A stretch of 64,000 nt of DNA from Nitratireductor soli. GTDB lineage: Bacteria > Pseudomonadota > Alphaproteobacteria > Rhizobiales > Rhizobiaceae. Shown here one piece after another: positions 53,124-62,455 of this stretch. Position 1 is the first letter of the stretch; each line of letters starts with the position of its first letter. The stretch spans positions 181,951 to 245,950 of the forward strand of contig NZ_LFVY01000008.1 in assembly GCF_001050155.1 (NCBI RefSeq), in the 5' to 3' direction. The position numbers and the translations under genes are program-made. The notes under the pieces were generated by a model that saw nothing but the letters and a program-made list of their open reading frames with translations, did not search any database and was not told the DNA's origin.

Positions 53124-54494
53124 TCAGCCGAAATAATAGGACTTTGGACGCGTCACGTGGTGGAAGCCCCATTCGGACAGTGAGCAGCCGCGTCCGCTTT
53201 CCTTGATGCCGGTCCACGCGAGGCGTGGGTCGAGGTAGTCGCAGCGATTGACGAATAGCGTCCCTGTCTTGACGGCGCGGCCGAGCTGTTCCGCTGCGAC
53301 CCGGTCTGCGGTCCACAGAGAGGCGGACAAGCCAAAGCGGCTGTCGTTCATCAGGCGTACGGCTTCCTCGTCGTCCTCGACCGGCATGATACCGACCGCC
53401 GGGCCGAAAGTTTCTTCGGTCATGAAGGCCTGCGAATGATCGACCGAAACAAGTGTCGTTGCATCGAGATAGCAACCGTCCTCGGCGCTTGGAATCTTGC
53501 CGGTTACCACCTCAGCGCCTGCATCGACAGCAGCGGCTATCTGGTCTCCGATTTCACCCGCCGCGCGTTTCGTCACAACCGGACCAAGAGTCGTGCCAGT
53601 GTCCAGGGGGCTGCCCAGCTTCTGCGTCCGGCCGGTTTCGGTAATGAAAGCGGATACAAAGGGGTCGAAGATCTTCTTGGCGACATAAATGCGCTCGATC
53701 CCGCAACAACTTTGACCGCTGTTGAAGAACGAGCCGTCGACCAGCGATGCGACGGTCCGCTCGAGATTGGCATCGCTGCGCACATAGGCCGGGTCCTTGC
53801 CGCCGAGTTCGAGCGTGATCGGGATGAACCGTCCGGCAGCAACTTTCTCGATCTCGGTGCCGCCCCGAACGGAGCCAGTGAATGCGACAAAGTCGATGCC
53901 GCCGTTGAGGATGATCTTTCCGATGGTGTCGTGGGTTGCGAATATGGTCTGAAAGACACCCTCTGGCAGACCCGCCCGCCGGAACGCATCAGCAAAGCGC
54001 CGACCCGTCAGTGCCGTCTGACCGGCCGGCTTTAGAATGACCGAATTCCCGGCGAGGAGTGCCGGGACGATGGTGTTTATCGCCGTCAGGAACGGGTAGT
54101 TCCACGGCGCAACCACGAGAGCCAAACCGAGCGGTTCGCGGTCGACGCGCCGGCCCGCTTGACTGTCGCTTACGTCGAGCGAGGAAAGACCGGCATCGGC
54201 TCTGGAGATCATGAAATGCGTACGTTCGGCGACACCGTTCATCTCCTTGCCGCCGAAGGCGAGGGGGCGTCCCATCTGGTGCGCAAGCTCAAGGCCCGCG
54301 TCATCGGCCATCGCGAGCATCTCGGCGACAAAGCGGGTACAGATTTGAGCGCGCTCGGCGAGAGGCACATTGGCCCATTTGCCCTGTGCCTTACGGGCAG
54401 CGCGAACGGCAGAGTCCACGTCTTCGTTCGATTGATATGACACCCGTTCGAAAACGCTTCCGTCAATGGGTGAAACGATGTCGAAACTGCTCAT
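53124..54494 (-). CDS. NAD-dependent aldehyde dehydrogenase
   Basis: 456 residues, near-minimal ALDH length. LALVVAPWNYPFLTAINTIVPALLAGN, KPAGQTAL, Glu229 in LELGGKDP and nucleophile Cys263 in NSGQSCCGIERIY are present, followed by EETFGPAVGIMPV. In the operon with a glutamine-synthetase-like ligase and a PLP decarboxylase it would oxidise an aminoaldehyde or its gamma-glutamyl adduct, as PuuC does in putrescine breakdown. Its start overlaps the decarboxylase stop by 4 bp. Confidence 0.92.
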   Translation of the reverse strand: MSSFDIVSPIDGSVFERVSYQSNEDVDSAVRAARKAQGKWANVPLAERAQICTRFVAEMLAMADDAGLELAHQMGRPLAFGGKEMNGVAERTHFMISRADAGLSSLDVSDSQAGRRVDREPLGLALVVAPWNYPFLTAINTIVPALLAGNSVILKPAGQTALTGRRFADAFRRAGLPEGVFQTIFATHDTIGKIILNGGIDFVAFTGSVRGGTEIEKVAAGRFIPITLELGGKDPAYVRSDANLERTVASLVDGSFFNSGQSCCGIERIYVAKKIFDPFVSAFITETGRTQKLGSPLDTGTTLGPVVTKRAAGEIGDQIAAAVDAGAEVVTGKIPSAEDGCYLDATTLVSVDHSQAFMTEETFGPAVGIMPVEDDEEAVRLMNDSRFGLSASLWTADRVAAEQLGRAVKTGTLFVNRCDYLDPRLAWTGIKESGRGCSLSEWGFHHVTRPKSYYFG

Positions 54495-55819
54495 GAGCAG
54501 GCGTCCTCCAGTGCGTTTACAAAGTTTGCGATGTGTTCTCTCGTCAACATCGGCGAGAGCAGGACGGCGCGGAGATAGTTTTCATTCCGCCAGCGCGAGA
54601 GCGAGGCCCAGAAGCCTCCCGCCTCGGTCAGGCGCCTTTGAACCTGCGCTGCGTCTCGGGACGGCGCGATGATCTGCAGATTGAGGTCGGGTGTGTGGGT
54701 CGGTCTCAGAACGTCGCTTTCGGCGAGCATGGCGTGAAAGGTCTGTGTCAGCGCGATGGATCCGTCGATCATCTCGCCGAGTGCATCTGTCCCGATCGCC
54801 TGCAGCAGCGCCCAGAGCACAAGGGCGTCGGCAGGTCGCGACCCCTGAAGCCCCCATTGGCCCCGGTGGCTCTCATCGGAAATCGAGTAGGGCATGGCAA
54901 CGCCGAGACGGCGGTCGAACAACTCCGTGCCGCGGATCAGAACGACCGCCGACACCCGAGGCACGTACATCCACTTCTGGGGTCCGAGCACAATCGAATC
55001 CGCCTCTGCGATGCCGTCGAGATAAGCGCGGTGCTGCGCACTGAACATCAGAGCGGCGCCATAGATCGCATCGATGTGGTGCCAGGCGCCGAATTCCCTG
55101 CAGATCGCACCGATCGCACGGATGTCGTCCACCGAGCCGTGAATCGTCGTGCCGAGAACCGATGTCACGACAGCTTTGCCGCTCGGCGCCATCCCGAACA
55201 ATGCGGTGCGCAATGCTTCGGGCTGGACCCGGCCGGCATCATCGCAGGCCACGCGGATGATCTGGTCGGCGGACAGTCCCAATACCGCCGCCGACTTCGC
55301 CAGCGAGGCGTGACCGGATTCGGGCAGGAAGAGCACAATGCGGCTCCGTGACGACACGTCCTCATACCCGCCGAGCGCACAGAACAGCGCTGTGAGGTTG
55401 GCAAGCGATCCGCCGCTGGCCCAGGTGCCGGCCCAATCGGCCCCAAGTCCGAGTTTGCCGATAAAGAAGTCGATCAGCGTCTCTTCGACATTGCTTGCGA
55501 AGGGCGACAGCTCTCGAAAGAGCATGTTGTTATTGAATGCCGAGACCAGCGCTTGCGTCAGAACGGCATATGGGTGCGGCGCCGTATCCATGTGGCCGGA
55601 CATTGAGGGTGCTCCGAGTTGGGCGGCCCCGTCGACGATATCGCCCCACACGCGCGACAGCGCGCCCGATCCACCACCTGTTTTCGGTGGCGGCGTAACG
55701 GCGGGCACTTCGAGCGGTATTGGACGCTGGTCCGACCGGATCGAATTGAGCCGATCCGCGAAGTGTTGAGCCAGGCGCTCGATCTCGTCCGCGCCTGGCC
55801 AGTTGATCATCTGTGACAT
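54491..55819 (-). CDS. Group II PLP-dependent decarboxylase/aminotransferase-fold enzyme
   Basis: 442 residues of the aromatic-amino-acid/glutamate decarboxylase fold. GAPSMSGHMDTAPHPYAVL, TWASGGSLANLTAL, HHIDAIYGAALMFS with Asp250 (PLP pyridine contact) and the Schiff-base Lys282 in LGPQKWMYVPRV are recognisable. The conserved HxDAAYGG motif is relaxed to HIDAIYGAA. It may make an amine for the ligase encoded nearby, or transaminate. Substrate unknown. Coupled by a 4-bp overlap to the ALDH gene. Confidence 0.88.
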   Translation of the reverse strand: MSQMINWPGADEIERLAQHFADRLNSIRSDQRPIPLEVPAVTPPPKTGGGSGALSRVWGDIVDGAAQLGAPSMSGHMDTAPHPYAVLTQALVSAFNNNMLFRELSPFASNVEETLIDFFIGKLGLGADWAGTWASGGSLANLTALFCALGGYEDVSSRSRIVLFLPESGHASLAKSAAVLGLSADQIIRVACDDAGRVQPEALRTALFGMAPSGKAVVTSVLGTTIHGSVDDIRAIGAICREFGAWHHIDAIYGAALMFSAQHRAYLDGIAEADSIVLGPQKWMYVPRVSAVVLIRGTELFDRRLGVAMPYSISDESHRGQWGLQGSRPADALVLWALLQAIGTDALGEMIDGSIALTQTFHAMLAESDVLRPTHTPDLNLQIIAPSRDAAQVQRRLTEAGGFWASLSRWRNENYLRAVLLSPMLTREHIANFVNALEDACS

Positions 55820-55825
55820 TTCAGA

Positions 55826-56239
55826 TCAGTCCGTGCTGAAATCGCCGGCCTTGACCTCATCGTCCTGCCAACTGTGCTGCCAAGCGTGTTGGTCGCAGAC
55901 TTTGCCATTGCGGAAGCGGAAGTATTCGATGCCACGCTCGTGCACCTTTTTCCCGGTTTCCGGGTCGGTGTAATTGCTGTCCCAAGTCGTTACGATGCAG
56001 TCGTTCGTGTGGGCGACGTATTCCTTGGTGATCTTGAGGTCGCTGGCATAGGCGAACCATTTTCGCGGTCGCTCGCGCAGCGGCGCGCCGGTTTGCGATT
56101 GGTTGGCGCCCCAGACGAGGCGCGCGTCCTCTGTATAGCCCTCGGCCGCGCGCGCTCCGTCGTGCGCTTGCCAGACGGCTTCAAGATCCCTGACCCACTG
56201 CACGGGGTTGCCCGGCAGATGGTTCTCTGCAGATGACAT
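55826..56239 (-). CDS. SnoaL-like/NTF2-fold protein
   Basis: 137 residues from ATG 56239 behind AAAGGAAAT. VQWVRDLEAVWQAHDGARAAEGYTEDARLVWG and RGIEYFRFRNGKVCDQHAWQHSWQDD match nuclear-transport-factor-2-like proteins (SnoaL_2/DUF1348 style). These bind small ligands or act as isomerases. It lies 6 bp upstream of the decarboxylase gene and 18 bp downstream of the ligase gene, so it is part of the same transcript. Role unknown. Confidence 0.85.
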   Translation of the reverse strand: MSSAENHLPGNPVQWVRDLEAVWQAHDGARAAEGYTEDARLVWGANQSQTGAPLRERPRKWFAYASDLKITKEYVAHTNDCIVTTWDSNYTDPETGKKVHERGIEYFRFRNGKVCDQHAWQHSWQDDEVKAGDFSTD

Positions 56240-56257
56240 GATATTTCCTTTCACTTT

Positions 56258-57610
56258 TTAGATGTCCATGAGCAGCATCCGCCGCTCAAAGTCGGTCACG
56301 GCCACACGCGCGGCTCGGCTCGTTTGCTTGCCGTAATTGGCGTAGTGATCGCGAAACGATTTGCCGAAGACATCGCTGATCAGGTCAGACGTTTCGAATG
56401 CCTCAATCGCCTCGTCGAGTGTCTGTGGCAGGAGTGGCGTGTCGGACATTGAATAAGCGTTGCCGGACTGTGCCTCACCTGCCGGGCGGAGCTTTTCATC
56501 GACGCCTCGAAGCCCTGCTGCGATCATCGCAGAGTAGGCAAGATACGGATTGATGTCGGCGCCGGGAATACGGTTCTCAATGCGCCTCGCCTTGCCCTTG
56601 CCGACCATGCGGAACGCGACCGTGCGATTGTCTTCGCCCCAGGTCACTGCGTTAGGCGCAAAGGTGTTCGGCTGAAGTCGACGGTATGAATTGGTGTTAG
56701 GCGCGAAAAAGAGGAAGATGTCGCGGATATAGGTTGTGAGGCCGCCGATGAAGTGCGTCATCAACTCGGTCGCTTCACGTCCATCCGCGCCGTTGGCAAA
56801 GGCAGAGGACCCGTCTTCGTTACTCAGCGACATGTGGACGTGGCAGGACGAGCCGCCCATGTCTTCATGGATCTTGGCCATAAATGACGCGAGCATCCCC
56901 TGGCTCAACGCGATTTCCTTGGCTGCGGCCTTGAGCAGCAAATGGTTGTCGGCTGATTTCATTGCCTGCTGGTGCTGGAGGTTGATTTCGACCTGGCCCG
57001 GCGAGTACTCGGCTTTGAACATCTCGACCTCGACACCGGAAGCCTCAAGAAAGTTCCTCAGCGGGCCGAAGTAGTGCTCGTCTTCAGACGTGCGCATCAA
57101 GGTTTCCGGGTGCATCACGCTGTGCTTTGGCGAGAGATTGACGTAGCCTTTCTCGTAGGCTGTCTCGGGTGTCTCGCGGAGCAGGTAGAATTCAAGCTCC
57201 GATGCGAAGGACGGCTTCAGCCCGCGCTTTTCAAGGGCCGCGATTTGTTTGGCGAGCACGGTTCTGGGCGCGACATCGATTTCGCCGCCGCCCGGCAGTT
57301 TGGCGTTGCCCATGACGAAAGCGGTACGTTCAGACCACGCATAGGAAGCCAGCGTCGACATTTCCGGAACAACGATCATGTCGGGATAGCCGTTGTCCCA
57401 TCCGGATAATGCGTACCCGGGATCGAGCGAGTGGTTGTGACCCCATGTCAGAACGACCGAGCAGGTTCCAACACCGTCCTGTCCGCCCGCGAGGAAATGC
57501 CTGGCGGTCAGACGCTTGCCGACAAGCCGCCCCTGCATGTCGGGTGTCGCTACAATGACGGTGTCAATCTCACCAGCCTCGACGGCTTTCTGTAAATCTG
57601 ACAGTTGCAT
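56258..57610 (-). CDS. Glutamine-synthetase-like gamma-glutamyl ligase (PuuA/GlnT type)
   Basis: 450 residues from ATG 57610; the upstream frame is not family-like. Catalytic blocks: SELEFYLL, FKAEYSPGQVEINLQHQQAM (metal ligands), GGSSCHVHMSL, NSYRRLQPNTFAPN, the adenine/phosphate-site NRTVAFRM and ARRIENRIPGADINPYLA. It is shorter than GlnA and lacks the Tyr adenylylation loop, as do amine-glutamylating homologues PuuA, IpuC and SpuI. It would join glutamate to an amine at ATP cost. First gene of the minus-strand operon, divergent from the GntR gene. Confidence 0.92.
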   Translation of the reverse strand: MQLSDLQKAVEAGEIDTVIVATPDMQGRLVGKRLTARHFLAGGQDGVGTCSVVLTWGHNHSLDPGYALSGWDNGYPDMIVVPEMSTLASYAWSERTAFVMGNAKLPGGGEIDVAPRTVLAKQIAALEKRGLKPSFASELEFYLLRETPETAYEKGYVNLSPKHSVMHPETLMRTSEDEHYFGPLRNFLEASGVEVEMFKAEYSPGQVEINLQHQQAMKSADNHLLLKAAAKEIALSQGMLASFMAKIHEDMGGSSCHVHMSLSNEDGSSAFANGADGREATELMTHFIGGLTTYIRDIFLFFAPNTNSYRRLQPNTFAPNAVTWGEDNRTVAFRMVGKGKARRIENRIPGADINPYLAYSAMIAAGLRGVDEKLRPAGEAQSGNAYSMSDTPLLPQTLDEAIEAFETSDLISDVFGKSFRDHYANYGKQTSRAARVAVTDFERRMLLMDI

Positions 57611-57640
57611 TGGTCCCCCAAAGTGCGGTTTAATCTCTTT

Positions 57641-57660
57641 AAGGATCAAAATCATACCTT
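57641..57660. promoter_or_regulatory. Candidate GntR operator between ligase gene and regulator
   Basis: AAGGATCAAAATCATACCTT is an imperfect dyad in the 67-bp divergent gap. Its half site ATACCTT recurs in the perfect dyad at 58476-58493, next to the regulator's stop. The shared motif and positions suggest one regulator acting at both; binding is inferred. Confidence 0.5.
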
Positions 57661-57677
57661 TTGAAGAAGCTGTCAAG

Positions 57678-58448
57678 ATGGCAAAGAGCGCTCAAAAAAA
57701 GACTGTTGGTGAAAATCGCGAAGTTGAACTCGCGCGGACCCTGTTTTCCAAGGAGGGTCAGTCTGGAAAAAACCTCTTCGAACGCACCGTTGAACGTCTC
57801 GGCAGCGCCATAAAGCACGGGATCGTCGCGCCGGGGGATCGTTTGCCGCCCGAGCGTGAGCTGGCGACCATGATGGGAATCAGTCGGACGACCGTGCGGT
57901 CAGCGATCCAGATTCTGGTCGAGGGTGGGTTCCTCGTGTCGCGCCGTGGGCGCGGGGGCGGTACCTTCGTGGCGGATGAACCGCCGTCATGGCCGACGGC
58001 TGAGAATGGGGCCTCCGAGGTCAGAAGCGAACGAGAGATCCAGTTAGTTATGGAAAAACGTAGGGTTATCGAGTGTGGTGTCGCAGAGCTGGCCGCCGAG
58101 TCACGCACCGATGATGACCTTCGTGAATTGCGCGCGCTCGTAGGAGAGATGGCGGAGCTTATCGATGACTTTCAGGCCTTTCGAGCTCGCGACACGCGAT
58201 TTCACCTGAAAATCGCGCAAATCACGGACAACCCGGACTTGGTGCGACTATCGGGTGACATCCAAGATAGCCTCGGGAAGCTGCTCGCCTATCTCCCGCC
58301 AAGCCGCGAGGCATTGATTCGCTCGAACCAGCAGCACGCCGAGATTGTCGCGGCGATTGCCAAGGCGGACGGGACACAGGCTCGGCGCACAATGCGTGAG
58401 CACGTTGGTGCAACGCGCCATTTCATGCAGGGACTTCTGCCTGTCTGA
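57678..58448 (+). CDS. GntR-family (FadR subfamily) regulator
   Basis: 256 residues from ATG 57678. HTH: ERLGSAIKHGIVAPGDRLPPERELATMMGISRTTVRSAIQILVEGGFLVSRRGRGGGTFV. The FCD domain after it (KRRVIECGVAELAAESRTDDDL, then DTRFHLKIAQITDNPDLVRL and a final REHVGATRHFM) carries the Asp/His metal pattern typical of carboxylate effectors. It probably represses the divergent ligase operon and the downstream amidotransferase/transporter genes. Confidence 0.92.
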   Translation: MAKSAQKKTVGENREVELARTLFSKEGQSGKNLFERTVERLGSAIKHGIVAPGDRLPPERELATMMGISRTTVRSAIQILVEGGFLVSRRGRGGGTFVADEPPSWPTAENGASEVRSEREIQLVMEKRRVIECGVAELAAESRTDDDLRELRALVGEMAELIDDFQAFRARDTRFHLKIAQITDNPDLVRLSGDIQDSLGKLLAYLPPSREALIRSNQQHAEIVAAIAKADGTQARRTMREHVGATRHFMQGLLPV

Positions 58449-58475
58449 ATTATTTGGTCTTGTTATCCCTTTAAA

Positions 58476-58493
58476 AGGTATGTAAAGATACCT
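58476..58493. promoter_or_regulatory. Candidate GntR operator upstream of amidotransferase/transporter operon
   Basis: AGGTATGTAAAGATACCT is a perfect 6-bp dyad with six-base spacer, 17 bp upstream of the ATG at 58511. The same half site occurs at 57654-57660. It would let the adjacent GntR regulator control both the enzyme and uptake operons. Confidence 0.6.
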
Positions 58494-58510
58494 AAAGGGA
58501 GTGACACACC

Positions 58511-59284
58511 ATGACATCGATTCTGGCGCACCGCCACGTTGCTTTCGAGGATCTCGACGGGTTCGTCCCAGCGCTCGAACGTCACGGATTTGACATCACA
58601 TATCGCGACGCGTTGCTCGATACGCATCCTTACGATCCGCTCGAACCGGAACTCATGGTCGTGCTCGGCGCGCCCTGCGGCGTCTACGAGAAAGACGATT
58701 ATCCGTTCATTGCCGAAGAGATCGATGCCGTCCGTCAGCGGATTGCCGCGGACCGACCTGTCCTCGGCATCTGCTTTGGGGCACAGATCATCGCCGAAGC
58801 GTTGGGGTCGAAAGTGTTCCCGGGCCAGCCGTTCGAATTCGGCTGGTCGCCCATAGCATTGACGGATGCTGGAACGACCTCCGCGATCCGGCATTTCGCC
58901 AGTCAAGGGCGCGAGGTTTTTCATTGCCACGGGGATACCTTCGACTTGCCTGAGGGCGCCACGCTGCTCGCTTCCACGCCGAGCTACCGAAACCAGGCGT
59001 TCCGCTACGGCCCGCATCTTGGTGTTCAGTTCCACGCGGAGGTGTCCGAGCGTGGATTGCGCCGTTGGTACATTGGCCAAGCCGCCCGCGCGCGCGCCGC
59101 GGGCGGCGTTTCGAAGTTGCGCAGCAAGACGGACGAACTCGCGCCGGCCATGGTCGGCGTCCATGACGAGATGATTACGGAGTGGTTGGCAGAAATCGGC
59201 CTCCTAAGTCCAGGGGCCACGCCCGAAACGATCAATCAAAGAGGCGGGATGAACCGCTTCCTCACCACCAACGGGAGGTCTTAA
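58511..59284 (+). CDS. Class I glutamine amidotransferase-fold hydrolase
   Basis: 257 residues. Triad residues are Cys88 in PVLGICFGAQIIAEALG and His175/Glu177 in VQFHAEV. It shares the fold, length and GAPCGVYEKDDYPF / GGPIGVYDTQTYPF segment with the gene at 51064. In this cluster the natural proposal is hydrolysis of the gamma-glutamyl amide made by the ligase, as PuuD does. PuuD itself belongs to a different GATase subgroup (C26), so this is functional analogy. Two bases separate it from the importer gene. Confidence 0.9.
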   Translation: MTSILAHRHVAFEDLDGFVPALERHGFDITYRDALLDTHPYDPLEPELMVVLGAPCGVYEKDDYPFIAEEIDAVRQRIAADRPVLGICFGAQIIAEALGSKVFPGQPFEFGWSPIALTDAGTTSAIRHFASQGREVFHCHGDTFDLPEGATLLASTPSYRNQAFRYGPHLGVQFHAEVSERGLRRWYIGQAARARAAGGVSKLRSKTDELAPAMVGVHDEMITEWLAEIGLLSPGATPETINQRGGMNRFLTTNGRS

Positions 59285-59286
59285 AA

Positions 59287-60447
59287 ATGTTTCGATCAAG
59301 CAGAAGACGTTTCCTGAAGATGTCTGGTGCTGCCGGGTTGCTCATGGCAAACCGGGCGGCGGCACAAGCGATCGGAGGTGCCGAGATCGCAAGCGTCGAG
59401 GACGATGAGATAGGCGCGCGGCTCAACCTCTTCATGTACGAAGGCTACGACAGCCCGACGGTCCTTGATCCGTTCGCACGTCAATACAAGGCGCAGATTC
59501 GGTTCCAGATGGTGAGTGGCGATGCCGATGCCTTCAACAAGATACGCTCGGGGCAGGCAAAAATCTTCGACCTCGTGAACCTCAACAATCCCTGGGCCAA
59601 CATCTTTTATGACGCCGGTTACCTGCGTCCGCTCGACGAAGAGACGTTCGGTCCCTACTACGACAACATGATTGACCGCTTCAAGCGTCCCTACAAATGG
59701 GCGCATTCCTTCAAGGACGGTCAGTTGCTCGGCATGGTACAGCGCTTCGGGCCGATGTCCTTTGTCGTGAATACCGACAAGATTTCCAAGGCGACCGCCA
59801 ATAGCGAAGGCGCGAACATCGTGCTCGAACCGAGCATGAAGGGCCGCTACGGCGTTCTGGATTTCCCATATGAGACGATCTACATGCTCTGCGTCATCGC
59901 GGACGTAAACCCATACGCAAAGAAGACCGAAGCCGAGTTGACCAAGTGCAAATCGACGATCCGCCAGACGATCCTCAACGCCAAGCTGATCGGCAGCCCG
60001 GCGGCGCTCAACAACTCACTTCTCAACGACGAGATCGACATGTACGTCGCCGGCGGTACCTTTACCGTGTCTTCGCTGCGCCGCGATGGTTTCCCGCAAT
60101 TCAGGGCGGTCAGCCCGGCCCACGGACCTATCGAGGGCAAAGGCGGCACGGCTTATGTGGAAATCACTTCGGTTGTAAACAACCCGAACCTGTCGCCGAT
60201 TGCCGGGGATTTCCTGCACTACATGCAGACGCCGGAGGGCTCCCTAGCGGTTGCCCGCTCAGGCTCCTCGCTCAACCCGGTGGGCAATATCCACCAGATC
60301 GCGGAGAAGATGGATGCAGACGAGTTGACGGCCATACAGTACGATGACCTCGAGGAGCACATGGCGCTTTGCGCCGAGTTCGAGCCGAACCCCGACTATG
60401 ATGAACTAATCGGCGCTTGGGAACAAGCCCTTCAAGAGCGCGGATGA
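59287..60447 (+). CDS. Spermidine/putrescine-type ABC substrate-binding protein
   Basis: 386 residues with a twin-arginine leader (SRRRFLKMSGAAGLLMANRAAA). Mature part: ARLNLFMYEGYDSPTVLDPFARQYKAQIRFQ and DLVNLNNPWANIFYDAGYLRPLDEE are PotD/SBP_bac_8-like. It binds the compound imported by the adjoining PotABC-type transporter. An amine is the obvious guess given the enzymes, but the ligand-site residues cannot be scored by eye. Confidence 0.9.
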   Translation: MFRSSRRRFLKMSGAAGLLMANRAAAQAIGGAEIASVEDDEIGARLNLFMYEGYDSPTVLDPFARQYKAQIRFQMVSGDADAFNKIRSGQAKIFDLVNLNNPWANIFYDAGYLRPLDEETFGPYYDNMIDRFKRPYKWAHSFKDGQLLGMVQRFGPMSFVVNTDKISKATANSEGANIVLEPSMKGRYGVLDFPYETIYMLCVIADVNPYAKKTEAELTKCKSTIRQTILNAKLIGSPAALNNSLLNDEIDMYVAGGTFTVSSLRRDGFPQFRAVSPAHGPIEGKGGTAYVEITSVVNNPNLSPIAGDFLHYMQTPEGSLAVARSGSSLNPVGNIHQIAEKMDADELTAIQYDDLEEHMALCAEFEPNPDYDELIGAWEQALQERG

Positions 60448-60460
60448 GTGAAGCCCGACG

Positions 60461-61558
60461 ATGGATGAAGACCGTATCCTGACCGCGACGTCTCTCAAGA
60501 AGATCTACGGATCCTTCGTGGCCGCCGACGTGCCCGAACTTCATGTCAACAAGGGCGAGTTCTTCACGATTGTCGGACCATCCGGCAGTGGAAAGTCGAC
60601 CTTGCTCAGCATGTTGACGGGCACAACGCTTCCATCGTCGGGGAAAGTCGAAATCCGGGGGCAGGACGTGACGTTCCTGCCTCCGGAACGAAGGCCGACG
60701 ACGATGGTCTTCCAGAACCTTGCGCTGTTCCCGCATATGAGCGTGGGTCAGAACATCGGCTTCCCCATGGATGTCCGCGGGACGGATGAGGCGAAAAAAC
60801 GTGCACGCGTGATGTCGCTGCTTGAGCTCGTGCATCTGCCGACATCCTACTACGACAAGGCCATAGCGCAGTGCTCCGGCGGTGAGCGTCAGCGCATTGC
60901 CATTGCGCGTGCATTGGCAAACGACTCTGAGATCATTTTCTTTGACGAGCCGTTGTCGGCTATCGACTACCGTTTGCGCAAGACGCTCGAGGTCGAGCTG
61001 ATGGAAATGCACCGGCACACCGGCAAGACATTCGTCTACGTCACCCATTCGCTCGAAGAGGCAATGACGATGTCCGACCGGCTCACCATCATGAAGAACG
61101 GCAAGATCGTTCAGACCGGAACCGCGAACGACATCTACACGCGTCCGCAGAATGAGTTCGTGGCCCAATTCCTCGGCGAGATCAACGTATTCACGGTGCA
61201 GGTCATCAATCGAAACGACCGAAAGCTTACATTGTCGAGCACCGAGTCGGGGGGCAATTTTACCGCCGTGGTCCCCAAAGGACACGAGATCGGAAACACG
61301 GCCAAGCTGGTCGTGCGCCCCGAAAACATGCGCATTCTTAGGGATGGCGAGAATTGCGACAACGCCATCGAGGCAATTGTTAGTCACCGGCTGATGTTGG
61401 GATCGCGGATCCAGTACGAGGCCGAAGCTTTCGGGAAACGGCTCATCATCGAAGAACTGTCCAAAGTCGATGTCGACAGCGCCAGCCTTGCGGTCGGTGC
61501 GGGCGACCGGATCCGTGTCGGCTGGTCGTCTGATGGGGGGATTCTAGTCGATGACTGA
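60461..61558 (+). CDS. PotA-type ABC ATPase
   Basis: 365 residues. Walker A GPSGSGKST, TTMVFQNLALFPHMSVGQNIGFPM and Walker B IIFFDEPLSAIDYRLRKTL are intact. The signature is QCSGGERQRIAIARAL instead of LSGGQ, an uncommon first residue. A TOBE-like C-terminal domain (LVVRPENMRIL) is present. Overlaps PotB-type coding by 8 bp. Confidence 0.92.
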   Translation: MDEDRILTATSLKKIYGSFVAADVPELHVNKGEFFTIVGPSGSGKSTLLSMLTGTTLPSSGKVEIRGQDVTFLPPERRPTTMVFQNLALFPHMSVGQNIGFPMDVRGTDEAKKRARVMSLLELVHLPTSYYDKAIAQCSGGERQRIAIARALANDSEIIFFDEPLSAIDYRLRKTLEVELMEMHRHTGKTFVYVTHSLEEAMTMSDRLTIMKNGKIVQTGTANDIYTRPQNEFVAQFLGEINVFTVQVINRNDRKLTLSSTESGGNFTAVVPKGHEIGNTAKLVVRPENMRILRDGENCDNAIEAIVSHRLMLGSRIQYEAEAFGKRLIIEELSKVDVDSASLAVGAGDRIRVGWSSDGGILVDD

Positions 61559-62450
61559 TAGGGTTTCACACCATCGGTCAATATTGGCGCGCATACCTGT
61601 AGGCTATCTCTTTGGATTGCCGGTCGTGCTTTATCTGTTGCTCTTTTTTGTCGGCCCGCTCGTCTACGTGATCGCCTTGTCGTTCATGCCCGAAGGCCTG
61701 ACTGGCGTCAGCCTGACGACGACGATCGGAGAAGGAGAGAACGCACGGCAGGTTCTAACCGCGACATCTGACAATTATGAGCGGGTGGTCGAGGCGGGAT
61801 ATCACCGGGCCCTCTGGACCTCGATCAAACTCGCGACGATTTCGACGACTATTCTGCTGTTGATCTGCTACCCGCTCGCTTATGGCCTCGCCAAGACCTT
61901 CGGTAAGCTGTCGCCGATCCTCACGCTCCTGTTCCTCATGCCGTTGTTCGTATCCGAGACTATACGTCTCTATGGCTGGTCGCTTTTTTTCCTCAAGGGC
62001 GGCATTCTGAACGGGATTACCGCTACGCTGGGCCTGCCTTTCCCGGAGATGATGTTCACGACACCGGTCATCATTGTCGGTCTGGTGAACATCTATTTCC
62101 CCTTCATGCTTTTCCCGTTGGTTGACGATACGTTGGTGTCTGCGTCCCGCGATCTAGGGGCGAGCCGCTGGCAGACTTTCCACAAGGTCGAGTTGCCGCT
62201 GGCCAAACCAGGGCTTGTGATCGGCATCATGCTCACCTTTGTTTTGACGCTCGGCTCCATGTCGGAATCGCAGATTCTTGGCGGGCAGAACGTGCTGATG
62301 ATCGCGCACAGCGTCGATTTTGCCTTCAGCTGGCAGCAGGACTGGCCGCTCGGTGCCGCGCTCTCGGTGCTGCTGATCGTGATCGTGCTGGCCAGCATGT
62401 TGTGGCTTCTGTCCCGCGTGGATTTCGATTCGCTCTTTCGGAGGCTCTGA
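61551..62450 (+). CDS. PotB-type ABC permease
   Basis: 299 residues with six hydrophobic segments and the EAA loop VSASRDLGASRWQTFHKVELPLAKPGLVIGIMLTFVLTLG. A periplasmic stretch (TTIGEGENARQVLTATSDNYERVV) follows the first helix, as in PotB. Its stop lies 5 bp before the PotC start. Confidence 0.92.
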   Translation: MTDRVSHHRSILARIPVGYLFGLPVVLYLLLFFVGPLVYVIALSFMPEGLTGVSLTTTIGEGENARQVLTATSDNYERVVEAGYHRALWTSIKLATISTTILLLICYPLAYGLAKTFGKLSPILTLLFLMPLFVSETIRLYGWSLFFLKGGILNGITATLGLPFPEMMFTTPVIIVGLVNIYFPFMLFPLVDDTLVSASRDLGASRWQTFHKVELPLAKPGLVIGIMLTFVLTLGSMSESQILGGQNVLMIAHSVDFAFSWQQDWPLGAALSVLLIVIVLASMLWLLSRVDFDSLFRRL

Positions 62451-62455
62451 GCTCC

